A stretch of DNA of 64,000 nt from Amycolatopsis circi. GTDB lineage: Bacteria; Actinomycetota; Actinomycetes; Mycobacteriales; Pseudonocardiaceae. This document shows, piece after piece, positions 8,890 through 17,414 of the stretch. The position numbers were made by a program, and so were the translations under genes. The notes under the pieces were generated by a model. The model did not search any database, was not told the DNA's origin, and saw only the letters and a list, made by a program, of their open reading frames with translations. Position 1 is the first letter of the stretch, and each line of letters begins with the position of its first letter. Where the stretch lies: contig NZ_PQIA01000003.1 in assembly GCF_003385235.1 (NCBI RefSeq), positions 45,077-109,076 of the forward strand, given 5' to 3'.

Positions 8890-9680
8890 TGAAGCAACCA
8901 CGCCGCATCGCGCTCAAGGCGTTCTGCACCCTGATCGCGCTGCTTCTCGTCGCACCCGTGCTGGTGGTCGTTCCGATGGCCTTCACCAGCTCGCGCACCT
9001 TCCAGTTCCCTCCGCCCGGGTTCTCGACCCAGTGGTTCAGCGAACTCTTCTCCGATCCGGCATGGACCGATTCGTTCGTGCTCTCGCTGAAGGTGGCCGG
9101 CGTCGTCGTGGTCCTGGCCACCTCGCTGGGCACGCTGGGCGCCTTCGCGCTCGTACGGGGCCGGGGACGGTGGACGACACCGGTGTCCGCGTTCCTGATG
9201 GCCCCGATGATCGTGCCGGGCGTGATCACCGCGATCGGCGTCTACTACGTTTTCCTGAAATGGCATCTGGCGGGATCGTTCACCGGCTTCGTCGTCGCCC
9301 ACACCGCCCTCGCGATCCCGATGGTCGTGATCCCCGTGCGCGCTTCGCTGCAGGGCTTCGACCGCCGGCTCGAACGAGCGGCCGCCTCCCTAGGGGCGGG
9401 GCCCGTCGCGACTTTCTTCCACGTCACCGTGCCCCTGCTCGCGCCGGGCATCCTGACCGGCGCGCTGTTCGCCTTCCTGGTGTCCTGGGACGAAGCGATC
9501 GTCTCGCTCTTCCTCGCCAGCCCGTTCTCCCGCACCCTCCCCGTGCAGCTCTACCAGAGCGTGACCAGCTCCCTCACTCCGACGATCGCCGCGGCGTCGA
9601 CCGTGATCATCGCGGTGAGCACAACGCTTTTGGTCGTCGCCGGGATCATCGCCGTCAGAAGAGAGGCCAAGAATGCCTGA
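8889..9680 (+). CDS. ABC transporter permease 2 (polyamine type)
   Basis: The protein has 263 residues and several membrane segments, including LIALLLVAPVLVVVPMAF at the start. The EAA-type loop RAAASLGAGPVATFFHVTVP is present. It matches PotC-like permeases, the second half of the membrane channel. It overlaps both neighbours (1 base with permease 1, 8 bases with the ATPase gene), which indicates one operon with fixed subunit ratios. Confidence 0.85.
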   Translation: MKQPRRIALKAFCTLIALLLVAPVLVVVPMAFTSSRTFQFPPPGFSTQWFSELFSDPAWTDSFVLSLKVAGVVVVLATSLGTLGAFALVRGRGRWTTPVSAFLMAPMIVPGVITAIGVYYVFLKWHLAGSFTGFVVAHTALAIPMVVIPVRASLQGFDRRLERAAASLGAGPVATFFHVTVPLLAPGILTGALFAFLVSWDEAIVSLFLASPFSRTLPVQLYQSVTSSLTPTIAAASTVIIAVSTTLLVVAGIIAVRREAKNA

Positions 9681-10827
9681 ACGCGTGCTCGGCGCCGCCA
9701 TCGAAATCCGTGACCTGAGCAAGCGCTACGGCGAGGTCGCCGCGCTGGACAAGATCTCCCTGGATCTTCCGGCAGGCGAGTTCGTCACCCTGCTCGGGCC
9801 CAGCGGCTCCGGCAAGACCACCACCCTCAACACGATCGCCGGCTTCCTGCAGCCCGACAGCGGTCACGTCCTGATGGACGGCAAGCCGATCGAGCAAGTG
9901 CCGCCCCACAAACGCAACATCGGCATGGTCTTCCAGAACTATGCGCTCTTTCCCCACCTGACCGTCGCCAACAACGTCGCTTTCCCGTTGAAGCGGCGCA
10001 AGACCCCCAAGGCCGAGATTCGCGAGCGGGTGGGCCGGAGTCTCGAACTGGTCGGGCTGGGCGACCTGAGCGCGCGGTATCCGCGCGAGCTTTCCGGAGG
10101 CCAGCAGCAACGCGTGGCTCTCGCCCGCGCGCTGGTGTTCGAGCCGAGGGTGCTCCTCATGGACGAACCCCTCGGCGCGCTGGACCGCCGGCTTCGCGCC
10201 AGCCTCCAGCTGGAGTTCAAGCGGATTCACCGCGAGCTGGGCATCACCTTCGTCTACGTGACCCACGACCAGGACGAGGCGCTGGTCATGTCCGATCGCA
10301 TCGCGGTCTTCAACAACGGCTCCGTCGAACAGGTCGGCACCGCGACAGATCTCTACGAACGGCCCCGGACGCTTTTCGTCGCGGAGTTCCTCGGCGACTC
10401 GAACGTTCTCCCCGGCACGGTGGCCGACACCGGCGCCGGGCGCCTGCTGCGCGGCGACGGTTACGACCTGCGGCTGCCCGCGAACGGCTCGGTCCTGCCG
10501 CCGGGATCGTGCGGAGTCGTCACCGTCCGCCCGGAGCGCGTGCTCGTCCGGCCTGATTCGGGTACGGCGGTCTCCGTCTCCGGGACGAACGTTCTCCCGG
10601 GACGTGTCTCCCAGGTGATCTACATGGGCGGCATCCGCCGGCTCGATCTCCGGCTCGACGCCGGGTTCTCGATGATCGCGCAGGAACAGTCGGGCAACCA
10701 GTCCGCCGTCGCCGCGGGCGACCCGGTGCTGGCGACGTGGGACCCCGAGCATTCGGTCGCGCTCCCCAATTCCGACGGTGCCGCCAAGGCAGGCGTGGTC
10801 ATCGGAACCGGCGGCACAGCCGACTGA
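9673..10827 (+). CDS. ABC transporter ATP-binding protein (polyamine type)
   Basis: The protein has 384 residues. Walker A GPSGSGKTT is at 42-50, the Q-loop is in VFQNYALFPH, the signature LSGGQQQR is at about 140-147, and Walker B LLMDEP is at about 161-166. The last 100 residues form the TOBE-type regulatory domain found in PotA and related importers. It energises uptake through the two permeases encoded just upstream, overlapping the second one by 8 bases. It is the last gene of the importer operon and is followed by a perfect 55-bp palindrome. Confidence 0.9.
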   Translation: MPERVLGAAIEIRDLSKRYGEVAALDKISLDLPAGEFVTLLGPSGSGKTTTLNTIAGFLQPDSGHVLMDGKPIEQVPPHKRNIGMVFQNYALFPHLTVANNVAFPLKRRKTPKAEIRERVGRSLELVGLGDLSARYPRELSGGQQQRVALARALVFEPRVLLMDEPLGALDRRLRASLQLEFKRIHRELGITFVYVTHDQDEALVMSDRIAVFNNGSVEQVGTATDLYERPRTLFVAEFLGDSNVLPGTVADTGAGRLLRGDGYDLRLPANGSVLPPGSCGVVTVRPERVLVRPDSGTAVSVSGTNVLPGRVSQVIYMGGIRRLDLRLDAGFSMIAQEQSGNQSAVAAGDPVLATWDPEHSVALPNSDGAAKAGVVIGTGGTAD

Positions 10828-10862
10828 CGACTTGCGGCTCCCCCGCCGTCCAGCTGCAGGCG

Positions 10863-10917
10863 GTCCGTGAGGGGAACCCTGAGGGACTCTGAGTCCCTCA
10901 GGGTTCCCCTCACGGAC
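10863..10917. repeat. perfect 55-bp palindrome, copy 2 (bidirectional terminator)
   Basis: This is identical over all 55 bases to the copy at 351-405. It fills the gap between two convergent genes, 35 bases after the ABC ATPase stop and 2 bases from the stop of the molybdopterin enzyme, an ideal place for a two-way terminator. Confidence 0.8.
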
Positions 10918-10919
10918 GT

Positions 10920-13262
10920 TTAGACCAGGCCAGCCGGACGGTCAGGCCGACGCTGCGTCACGGGCGGCTCGTACGCGCGGCTCTTCGGCGCCTCCGGAAA
11001 CGCGGAGATGCGGACGAGGCAAGTCTGAGCGGAACTGGCTTGGGCGAGGCGTGAGGTCCCGAGGTCGGGGGTGAGCACGTTCGGGTTGCCCTGGAGGTCT
11101 AGTGAGCCCGGCTCGCCGGGATTTTCCGGGTCGTACCAGCCTCCGGTGGCCATCACCACGACTCCGGGCCGGACGCCGTCTGTCGTCCGGACGGCGGCCA
11201 CGCACGCCCCGCGCCGGTTGCTCACCTTCACGACGTCTCCGTCGGCGACGCCCAGCCGCCGCGCGTCCTCATGATGGATCACGATCGCTTCGCGTCCGTC
11301 GATCTTGGTCGCCATGCTGGCGGGCGTGAAGTCGACCTGGCTGTGCAGCCGTCCGCGCGGCTGGTGGCTGAGCAGATGGAAGACGTCCTGATCCGCTTGG
11401 GCTTCGGCGCTCCCCAGCCACTCCGATGGAGCCATCCACACCGCATGGCCGGGGCAGTCGTCGTAGCCGAAATCGGCGACCGTCTCGGAGTAGATCTCGA
11501 TCCGGCCGGACGGCGTCGACAGCGGGTTTGCTTCGGGATTCTCGCGCAACAGCGCGAAAACGTTGGCGCCGCCGGAGAGCGGCAGTTCGACCCCGTCCTG
11601 CATCTCCCGGAACCGGTCGTACTCCGGGAGCTGGATACCGCGCCGCGCCAATCGGGCCGAGGTCTCGGCATAGAGCCGGCGGATCCAGCCGTCGGCATCG
11701 AGTCCCTCGGTGAAGGAATCGCCGAAGCCGCGGCGACTCGCGATCTCGGCGAAGGCCTGGAAATCCGTGGGCATCCGGTCCGGCGGATCCTGGATCCGCC
11801 GCAGGGGAAGGAGATGGTTGTCGCGGTTTCCGGCCGCGATGTCGTCTCGTTCGAGCGGCGTCGCCACCGGCAGGACGATGTCCGCGTGCCGCGCGACGGG
11901 AGTCCACCAGGAATCGTGCACCACGACGGTCTCGGGCATGTTCCAGGCGCGGAGCAGCTTGTTGATGTCCTGCTGGTGGTGGAAGGGGTTTCCGCCGGCC
12001 CAATACACCAGGCGGATGTCCGGATACGTGAGCGCTTCTCCGTCGTACTGCACCGTCGCGCCCGGGTTCAGGAGCATGTCGGAGACGCGCGCGACCGGAA
12101 TGAAGTCGTCGACCGGGTTGCGGCCCTGGGGCAGGCTCGCCGCCCCCAGCGAACCCCGGTGCAGGCCGATGCCGTGGCTCAAACTCAAGCCCGCCGCGAA
12201 TCCGCCGCCGGGGCGGCCCATCGAGCCGGTCATGGCCGCCAGGGTGGCACCGGCCCAATAGGGCTGCTCGCCGTAGTGCGCGCGCTGGATCGACCAGGTC
12301 AGCGAAATCACCGTGCGCCGGCCGGCACTGGCCTCGGCGAGTTCCCGGACGGTCCGGGCCGGAACGCCGGTGATGTCTTCGGCCCATTCCGGGCTCTTCG
12401 GCACTCCGTCCTGCTCGCCGAGGACATACGAACGGAAGCGCTCGTACCCGACGCAGCAGCGGTCGAGAAAGTCGCGGTCCTCCAGGCCCGTCGAAGCCAG
12501 GTGATGAGCCATCGCCAGCATCATGGCGGTGTCCGTCCCCGGCCGGATCGGAACCCATTCGGCCCGCAACTCCGGCGCGAGATCTTCGCGCAGCGGGCTC
12601 ACCAGGACGAACCGCACGCCCGCTTCGGCACAGGCGCGCTGTGCCTCGGCCGCACTGTGCCGGCGCAAGCCGCCGTTGTTCACCCGGGCATTCTTCAGCG
12701 GTGCGCCGCCGAATCCGATGAACAGCTCGCCGTGCTCGGCGATCTCGGACCATTGCGGGCTCCAGTCGAACATCCCCGTGTCCGGCCCGCCGATCACGTG
12801 CGGGAGAACGACCTCCAGAGCACCCATGCTGTAGCTGTTGCGGGACGAGACGTAGCCGCCGTCCAGGTTCAGAAAGCGGTGGATCTGGCTCTGTGCGTGG
12901 TGGAATCGGCCGGCGCTGCCCCAACCGTAGGAACCGCCGAAGACCGCTTGGTCGCCGTGCTCGGACCGTACTCGCGCGAGTTCCCGTGCGACGAGGTCGT
13001 AGGCCTCGTCCCACTCGACTTCGACCATCGGCTCACCGCCGCGGCGGTTTTCCTTCAGCCGCGGCCCGTGCTCCAGCCATCCCGCCCGGACGTGCGGACG
13101 CAGGATGCGCAGCGGATGGTCGAGGGTTTCGTGGAGACCGACCGCGAGCGGCGCCCCGAAGGGGTCGTCAGGCGGTGCGCCAGTGGACTCCGCCTTCCCG
13201 TCGCGCACGGTGAAGTCGAAAGTCCCCCAGTGCGTCGTGGTGCGCCGAATCTCAGTACTCAC
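10920..13262 (-). CDS. molybdopterin-dependent oxidoreductase (DMSO reductase family, BisC/TorA-like)
   Basis: The protein has 780 residues. The GTG start giving VSTEIRRTTTHWGTF is chosen because AAGGGGAA lies upstream, although an ATG-initiated frame extends 40 residues further. GGSYGWGSAGRFHHAQ at about 109-124 and SRNSYSMGALEVVLPHVIG correspond to biotin-sulfoxide and trimethylamine-N-oxide reductases. Ser145 is the expected molybdenum ligand. The later GGNPFHHQQDINKL and the C-terminal LSHQPRGRLHSQ segments bind the bis-MGD cofactor. No Tat signal and no iron-sulfur motif are visible, so a cytoplasmic BisC-like S- or N-oxide reductase is likely. It is driven by a shared activator box, divergent from the second binding protein. 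Confidence 0.85.
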   Translation of the reverse strand: MSTEIRRTTTHWGTFDFTVRDGKAESTGAPPDDPFGAPLAVGLHETLDHPLRILRPHVRAGWLEHGPRLKENRRGGEPMVEVEWDEAYDLVARELARVRSEHGDQAVFGGSYGWGSAGRFHHAQSQIHRFLNLDGGYVSSRNSYSMGALEVVLPHVIGGPDTGMFDWSPQWSEIAEHGELFIGFGGAPLKNARVNNGGLRRHSAAEAQRACAEAGVRFVLVSPLREDLAPELRAEWVPIRPGTDTAMMLAMAHHLASTGLEDRDFLDRCCVGYERFRSYVLGEQDGVPKSPEWAEDITGVPARTVRELAEASAGRRTVISLTWSIQRAHYGEQPYWAGATLAAMTGSMGRPGGGFAAGLSLSHGIGLHRGSLGAASLPQGRNPVDDFIPVARVSDMLLNPGATVQYDGEALTYPDIRLVYWAGGNPFHHQQDINKLLRAWNMPETVVVHDSWWTPVARHADIVLPVATPLERDDIAAGNRDNHLLPLRRIQDPPDRMPTDFQAFAEIASRRGFGDSFTEGLDADGWIRRLYAETSARLARRGIQLPEYDRFREMQDGVELPLSGGANVFALLRENPEANPLSTPSGRIEIYSETVADFGYDDCPGHAVWMAPSEWLGSAEAQADQDVFHLLSHQPRGRLHSQVDFTPASMATKIDGREAIVIHHEDARRLGVADGDVVKVSNRRGACVAAVRTTDGVRPGVVVMATGGWYDPENPGEPGSLDLQGNPNVLTPDLGTSRLAQASSAQTCLVRISAFPEAPKSRAYEPPVTQRRPDRPAGLV

Positions 13263-13293
13263 AGCGTGTTCCCCTTCTCTGCGGCGGCCCCTC

Positions 13294-13356
13294 ATCGTCC
13301 GCTCCCGCCAGCGCGAGCGGACGCCTGACCGCGGAGACTGCCGCCCAGCTGGGGGA
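13294..13356 (-). promoter_or_regulatory. shared activator box and -10 for the molybdopterin enzyme
   Basis: On the minus strand the box TCCCCCAGCTGGGC is at 13356-13343 and the -10 GACGAT at 13299-13294, 44 nt later. The leader to the GTG at 13262 is about 30 nt. It is back to back with the box for 13481. Confidence 0.6.
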
Positions 13357-13382
13357 AGAGCATCACCCCACGCTGCCGTCAC

Positions 13383-13444
13383 TCCCCCAGGCGGGCAACC
13401 AATTTTTCGCGGGTCGCGAGCGACCTGCCCGCCTCCCGCACGAT
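13383..13444 (+). promoter_or_regulatory. shared activator box and -10 for the orphan binding protein
   Basis: TCCCCCAGGCGGGC is at 13383-13396 and the -10 CACGAT at 13439-13444, 43 nt later. The GTG at 13481 follows a leader of about 30 nt. Confidence 0.6.
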
Positions 13445-13480
13445 CGCCGTTCCCTTTGAACCCCTGAACAGAGGTGGATC

Positions 13481-14560
13481 GTGAGAATCACAGCCAAATC
13501 CGCGCTCGCCGCGCTGAGCGGAGGTCTTGCGCTCGTGCTCGTCGCCGCGTGCGGGTCGTCGTCCGGCAGCGACGCCGGTTCAGCGAACGGCGACAGTCTG
13601 TCCGGCCAACGGCTCGTTTACGTGAACTACGGCGGGGACACGCTGGCTGCAGCGCAGAAGGCATGGCTCGAGCCCTTCGCGCGGAAGACGGCAGTCCAGG
13701 TCGCCACCGACTCGCCCTCCGACCCGGCCAAGGTCAAGGCGATGGTGCAGGCGGGCAACACCACCTGGGACGTCATCTGGCTCGACACCGGGAACGGGTC
13801 GCAGGGCTGCGGCTCTCTCTACGAAAAACGGGCGGACCTCGGCGTCCGCATCGGCGACATCGACCCCAAGTACGTCGCGGACGAGTGTGCCGTGCCGGTC
13901 TCGGTGGAGCAGATCGCGCTCGTCTACAACACCGCGAAATTCGGGAACAATCCGCCTGCCAAGATCACCGACTTCATGGACACCGCCAAGTACCCCGGCC
14001 AGCGGCTCATGTACAACTACGCGGCCGGCGGTCTCGAGTCGCTGCTGCTGGCGAGCGGAGTCGCGCCCGGCAAGCTTTATCCGCTGGACCTGAATCGCGC
14101 GGCGAGCACGGTCAAGACGCTGGGCAAGAACCTGACGCTGGACGCCACCCTCGCCCAAGAGTCGCAGCAGCTCGAGTCCGGGGACTTCGCCATGTGCCTG
14201 TGCTATCTCGGCCGGGCTGCCCTCTCGGCCCAGAAGGGCGCTCCGGTCAAGGTCGTCTGGAACCACAGTTTCGCCGCGTGGGCGGCCCTGTATGCGATCA
14301 AGGGATCGAAGGCCCCGAAGGCGCAAGCGGCACTGCTGAACTACATCGCGACGCCGGAAGCGCAGGCCGCGTTCACCAAGAACGTCCCTTACGGCCCCAC
14401 CACTCCCAAGTCGAAACCGAAGGTGCCCGCGATCTTCGAGGAATGGCTCCCGCAGAACAACGTCGGCAAGATGGACGGCGAGGCCGCGTACAACAGCAAG
14501 TGGTGGGCACAGAACACGGAACAGGCTTTCTCTTCCTGGGCCGCGATGACTGCCGGATGA
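13481..14560 (+). CDS. polyamine-type ABC substrate-binding lipoprotein 2 (orphan)
   Basis: The protein has 359 residues and a GTG start. The signal peptide ends in LVAAC with Cys24, making it a lipoprotein. The mature sequence follows the first binding protein (6858) closely, sharing VYVNYGG, DSPSDPAKVKAMVQAGNTTWD and CLCYLGRAALSAQKGAPV. No permease or ATPase gene accompanies it, so it probably delivers a second ligand to the importer at 8020-10827. The closeness of the two points to duplication followed by ligand divergence. A hairpin just after the stop ends the transcript. Confidence 0.85.
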   Translation: MRITAKSALAALSGGLALVLVAACGSSSGSDAGSANGDSLSGQRLVYVNYGGDTLAAAQKAWLEPFARKTAVQVATDSPSDPAKVKAMVQAGNTTWDVIWLDTGNGSQGCGSLYEKRADLGVRIGDIDPKYVADECAVPVSVEQIALVYNTAKFGNNPPAKITDFMDTAKYPGQRLMYNYAAGGLESLLLASGVAPGKLYPLDLNRAASTVKTLGKNLTLDATLAQESQQLESGDFAMCLCYLGRAALSAQKGAPVKVVWNHSFAAWAALYAIKGSKAPKAQAALLNYIATPEAQAAFTKNVPYGPTTPKSKPKVPAIFEEWLPQNNVGKMDGEAAYNSKWWAQNTEQAFSSWAAMTAG

Positions 14561-14566
14561 CCTGCC

Positions 14567-14605
14567 GGACCGGGGTGTGGCCACCGGGTGGCGACGCCCC
14601 GGTCC
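14567..14605 (+). terminator. terminator hairpin after binding protein 2
   Basis: GGACCGGGG (14567-14575) pairs with CCCCGGTCC (14597-14605), 6 bases after the stop codon, with extra pairing possible inside the loop. Confidence 0.6.
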
Positions 14606-14661
14606 GTCACCGGCGCCGCACCTGCCGCATGGTCCGATCGGGGCGCGACGAACCCGTTGCT

Positions 14662-14724
14662 TCCCCCGGCTGGGTGCGGTTGGCCCGCCGCTGACGGCGT
14701 GCGCGCCCGCTCGTGCCGAACGAT
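14662..14724 (+). promoter_or_regulatory. shared activator box and -10 for the hydratase/aminotransferase operon
   Basis: TCCCCCGGCTGGGT is at 14662-14675 and the -10 AACGAT at 14719-14724, 44 nt later. Exactly 6 nt separate the -10 from the ATG at 14731, which supports that start and a leaderless message. Confidence 0.6.
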
Positions 14725-14730
14725 GCCCCC

Positions 14731-15537
14731 ATGACCGAAGCCGCGGTGCTGACCTCGCTCGAAGACGGCGTTCTCACGATCATCCTGAACCGGCCGGCCC
14801 GACTCAACGCGCTCAATCCCGAACTCCTGCAAGCATTCGACGAGGCCTTCGAGCAACTGGACGCGTCGACCCGGGTCGTCGTGCTGCGCGGAGCGGGCCG
14901 TGCGTTCTCTGCGGGGCACGACCTCAAATGGTCGGCCGAGCAGGCTGGCAGACCGCCGATGACCGCGGACGAACTGGCCGCCACGACGGACCGGCTGCAC
15001 GAGATCACCCGCCGCATCCGGTCCTGCCCGGTTCCGGTGGTCTCCCGGGTGCATGGTTACGCGATCGGCGGCGGCGCCGAGATCGCGCTGAGCGGCGACC
15101 TGGTGATCGCGGGCAGTTCCGCGGTGTTCCGTTTCACCGAGACCGCCGTCGGGCTCGTCGTCACGAACAGCTTCACCGCGGTGCTGCCGCGTACCGCCGG
15201 ACCGGTCGTCGCGAAGGAGATCATCCTGCTCGGCGAGCCCTTCGACGGCGCGCAAGCCCAGACGTGGGGGCTGGTCAACCGGGTCGTCGACGACGCCGAA
15301 CTGGATGCCGAGGTCGCCCGCGTCGTCACCGTCCTGAAGCGCAAGTCGCCTACCGCGCTACGGCTGGCCAAGAACCTGCTCGACCAGGCCTGGGACGGCA
15401 CCACCGAGGAGATCATGCGCCGCGAGACGCTCGCGAGCGTCGAGGCGTCCCAGGGACCCGATTCCACAGAAGCCGCCGCGGCCTTCGCCGAAGGTCGCGA
15501 GCCGCAGTTCACCGTCCACGAGAACACGAGGAGCTGA
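14731..15537 (+). CDS. enoyl-CoA hydratase/isomerase family protein
   Basis: The protein has 268 residues. RAFSAGHDLKW forms the oxyanion hole of crotonase-fold enzymes, and YAIGGGAEIALSGDLVIAG is the second signature. The MTEAAV start is preferred over a GTG six codons upstream, because the ATG lies 6 nt after a good -10 and no ribosome site is present. It hydrates, isomerises or cleaves an acyl-CoA in the cytoplasm. The stop is 5 bases before the aminotransferase start, so the two are co-transcribed, which suggests that a CoA-bound amino acid or amine intermediate is handled. Confidence 0.8.
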   Translation: MTEAAVLTSLEDGVLTIILNRPARLNALNPELLQAFDEAFEQLDASTRVVVLRGAGRAFSAGHDLKWSAEQAGRPPMTADELAATTDRLHEITRRIRSCPVPVVSRVHGYAIGGGAEIALSGDLVIAGSSAVFRFTETAVGLVVTNSFTAVLPRTAGPVVAKEIILLGEPFDGAQAQTWGLVNRVVDDAELDAEVARVVTVLKRKSPTALRLAKNLLDQAWDGTTEEIMRRETLASVEASQGPDSTEAAAAFAEGREPQFTVHENTRS

Positions 15538-15542
15538 TTGAG

Positions 15543-16940
15543 ATGGCTGAGTCGCCGGAGGTGGCCTATGCCCCGCTCGAGGCCGAAGGAGAGTGGGGTC
15601 GCGCGTTCAACTACCACGCACTCGACGTCGAAGTGGAGCGAGCCGAGGGCGTCTTTATCTACGACACCAAGGGAAACCGGTACTACGACATTTCCGGCGG
15701 GCCGATGGCCGTCAACCTCGGGCACGGGCATCCGAAGATGCGCGAGGCGATCGTCGAGCAGTTCGACCGGTACTGCTTCGTGCACCCGACGCTGGCCAAC
15801 CGGCGCCGGATCGACCTCGGCGAGGCCATCGCCGAGATCACGCCGGAGGGGCACAACAGCAGCTTCCTCGTGTCGGGCGGCTCGGAGGCCGTCGAGACCG
15901 CGCTGAAACTCGCCCGGCAGTACCACGTGGCCACGGGAAACCCGGGCAAGCACAAGATCGTCAGCTGCTACGAGTCCTACCACGGGATGACCCTGGCGAC
16001 GATGGCGCTGTCGGGCCACCCCGGGACACTGCGGCACTACGACCCGATGATCCAGCACTGGCCGAAAATCCATCAGTACAGCGACGCACGCCGCCCCGAG
16101 GGCGTCAGCCGGGACGACTGGGCACTGAGCTGCGCGCGCGACTTGGAGCGCCTCATCGCGTTCGAAGGAGCCCCGACCATCGCCGCCTTCATCGCCACCC
16201 CGCACGGCTGCGGCTCCGATTACGGCGTCGTCGCGCCCGCACTGTACTGGCGGGAAGTGCGCCGCATCTGCGACGAGAACAACGTGCTGTTCATCGACGA
16301 CGAGGTCGTCACCGGATTCGGCCGCACCGGCGAATGGTTCGGCATCGACCACCACGGCGTCGTGCCGGACCTCATGACCTTCGCGAAAGGCATTTCGTCG
16401 GCGAATGTCCCCCTCGGCGCGGTCTCCGTCCACGACCGGGTCAACGAGCCCTTCGTCAATGGCGTGGGCTTCGTCCACGGATTCACCAACGGCGGGAACG
16501 CACTGGCGTGCGCGGCCGGTGTCGCGACGATCGACATCATCAAGGCGGAGGGCCTGCTCGACAACTGCCGGGCCCGGAGCGCGCAATTGTTCGCCCTTCG
16601 CGAGAGTCTGCTGGCTCATCCGTCTGTGGCGGACGTCCGCGGGTGGGGCCTCTTCATGGTCCTCGAACTGGTCGGACCTGACGGGCGGACTTACTTCCCG
16701 AGGAATGCCTCCGCCGAACAACGCTTCCAGCAGGTGGGCCTCGCGAACGGCCTCGTCTTCTACTCGGCGCTGTACGGAAACCGGCGCGCCATGGGCGAAC
16801 GCGGCCTTCCGATGTGGATCTCGCCGCCGCTGACCATCACCGAGGCGGAACTCGACGACATGGCCGCGCGCCTCGACGACACGCTGACCGACTGGGAACA
16901 GCTGATGGGCTTCCCGCCGGATGGAGAGGAACGCCCCTGA
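15543..16940 (+). CDS. class III PLP-dependent aminotransferase
   Basis: The protein has 465 residues. GGSEAVETALKLARQYH binds PLP phosphate, IDDEVVTGFGRTGEWF holds Asp253 against the pyridine nitrogen, and Lys282 in LMTFAKGISSANVPLGAV is the Schiff-base lysine. This is the omega-aminotransferase/aspartate aminotransferase superfamily, which moves amino groups from omega-amino acids, diamines or beta-amino acids to a keto acid. AGGAG lies 9 bases before the ATG. It follows the enoyl-CoA hydratase gene by 5 bases. It probably removes or adds nitrogen in the amine pathway encoded around it; the substrate is unknown. Confidence 0.85.
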   Translation: MAESPEVAYAPLEAEGEWGRAFNYHALDVEVERAEGVFIYDTKGNRYYDISGGPMAVNLGHGHPKMREAIVEQFDRYCFVHPTLANRRRIDLGEAIAEITPEGHNSSFLVSGGSEAVETALKLARQYHVATGNPGKHKIVSCYESYHGMTLATMALSGHPGTLRHYDPMIQHWPKIHQYSDARRPEGVSRDDWALSCARDLERLIAFEGAPTIAAFIATPHGCGSDYGVVAPALYWREVRRICDENNVLFIDDEVVTGFGRTGEWFGIDHHGVVPDLMTFAKGISSANVPLGAVSVHDRVNEPFVNGVGFVHGFTNGGNALACAAGVATIDIIKAEGLLDNCRARSAQLFALRESLLAHPSVADVRGWGLFMVLELVGPDGRTYFPRNASAEQRFQQVGLANGLVFYSALYGNRRAMGERGLPMWISPPLTITEAELDDMAARLDDTLTDWEQLMGFPPDGEERP

Positions 16941-17139
16941 CGAAGAAGGGCAAGGAGGCCAGCACGCGTCGAGCGGGCACCGTGTCCGGACTCGAATTCC
17001 CGCTCGTCCGCACGTCCGCGGCCAGAAGCGGATCGACCCCGGCCCTCGCCCGCCCGGAGCGCTGCTGCGTGGCACCGCCACCTCGATGACCTCCACGCGC
17101 GGTGGCCGCGCATGCGCGGGGCAAGGGCGCATGGATGCT

Positions 17140-17173
17140 GGTTCGGGCGCGGCCGCACTCACGCGCCCGAACC
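17140..17173. terminator. hairpin in the 474-bp gap after the aminotransferase
   Basis: GGTTCGGGCGCG (17140-17151) and CGCGCCCGAACC (17162-17173) are exact complements. It could end the rightward hydratase/aminotransferase transcript. It also lies just downstream of an orphan leftward promoter. No convincing gene is present in 16941-17414. Confidence 0.55.
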
Positions 17174-17187
17174 GGCATTGCGCGTCC

Positions 17188-17248
17188 ATAGTGGTCGTCG
17201 CCGCGGGGAACGGTCCGGCGCGCGCCGGGAAACGGCCCGGTTGGGGGA
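17188..17248 (-). promoter_or_regulatory. orphan shared box and -10 pointing leftward, antisense to the aminotransferase
   Basis: On the minus strand TCCCCCAACCGGGC is at 17248-17235 and the -10 CACTAT at 17193-17188, 42 nt later, as good as at the other promoters. No convincing leftward gene follows. An antisense RNA or a lost gene is possible. Confidence 0.5.
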
Positions 17249-17345
17249 AGTTCCGCCGCGGAACGGGCTCTCCCGTCCCCGCCGCCGTCCGGCACCGTGC
17301 CGCCTTCCGCCGCGCGGCGGAAGCGCCGGGACAACCGGCGACGCA

Positions 17346-17407
17346 TCACCCAGCTGGGCAGGATTCTTTCGCTCCAACGGCATCTGCGGCCCGTTGGCGG
17401 GGAGCCT
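17346..17407 (+). promoter_or_regulatory. shared activator box (variant) for the SDR/imine-reductase operon
   Basis: TCACCCAGCTGGGC is at 17346-17359, one base off the usual form, with a weak -10 GAGCCT at 17402-17407. The ATG at 17415 follows after 7 nt. Confidence 0.5.
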
Positions 17408-17414
17408 CCCGTCT

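Noticed and set aside
16837..17349. Open frames on both strands in the gap after the aminotransferase
   Set aside because: Their translations are Arg/Pro/Gly-rich without any family likeness, as expected for non-coding GC-rich DNA; one overlaps the aminotransferase end.
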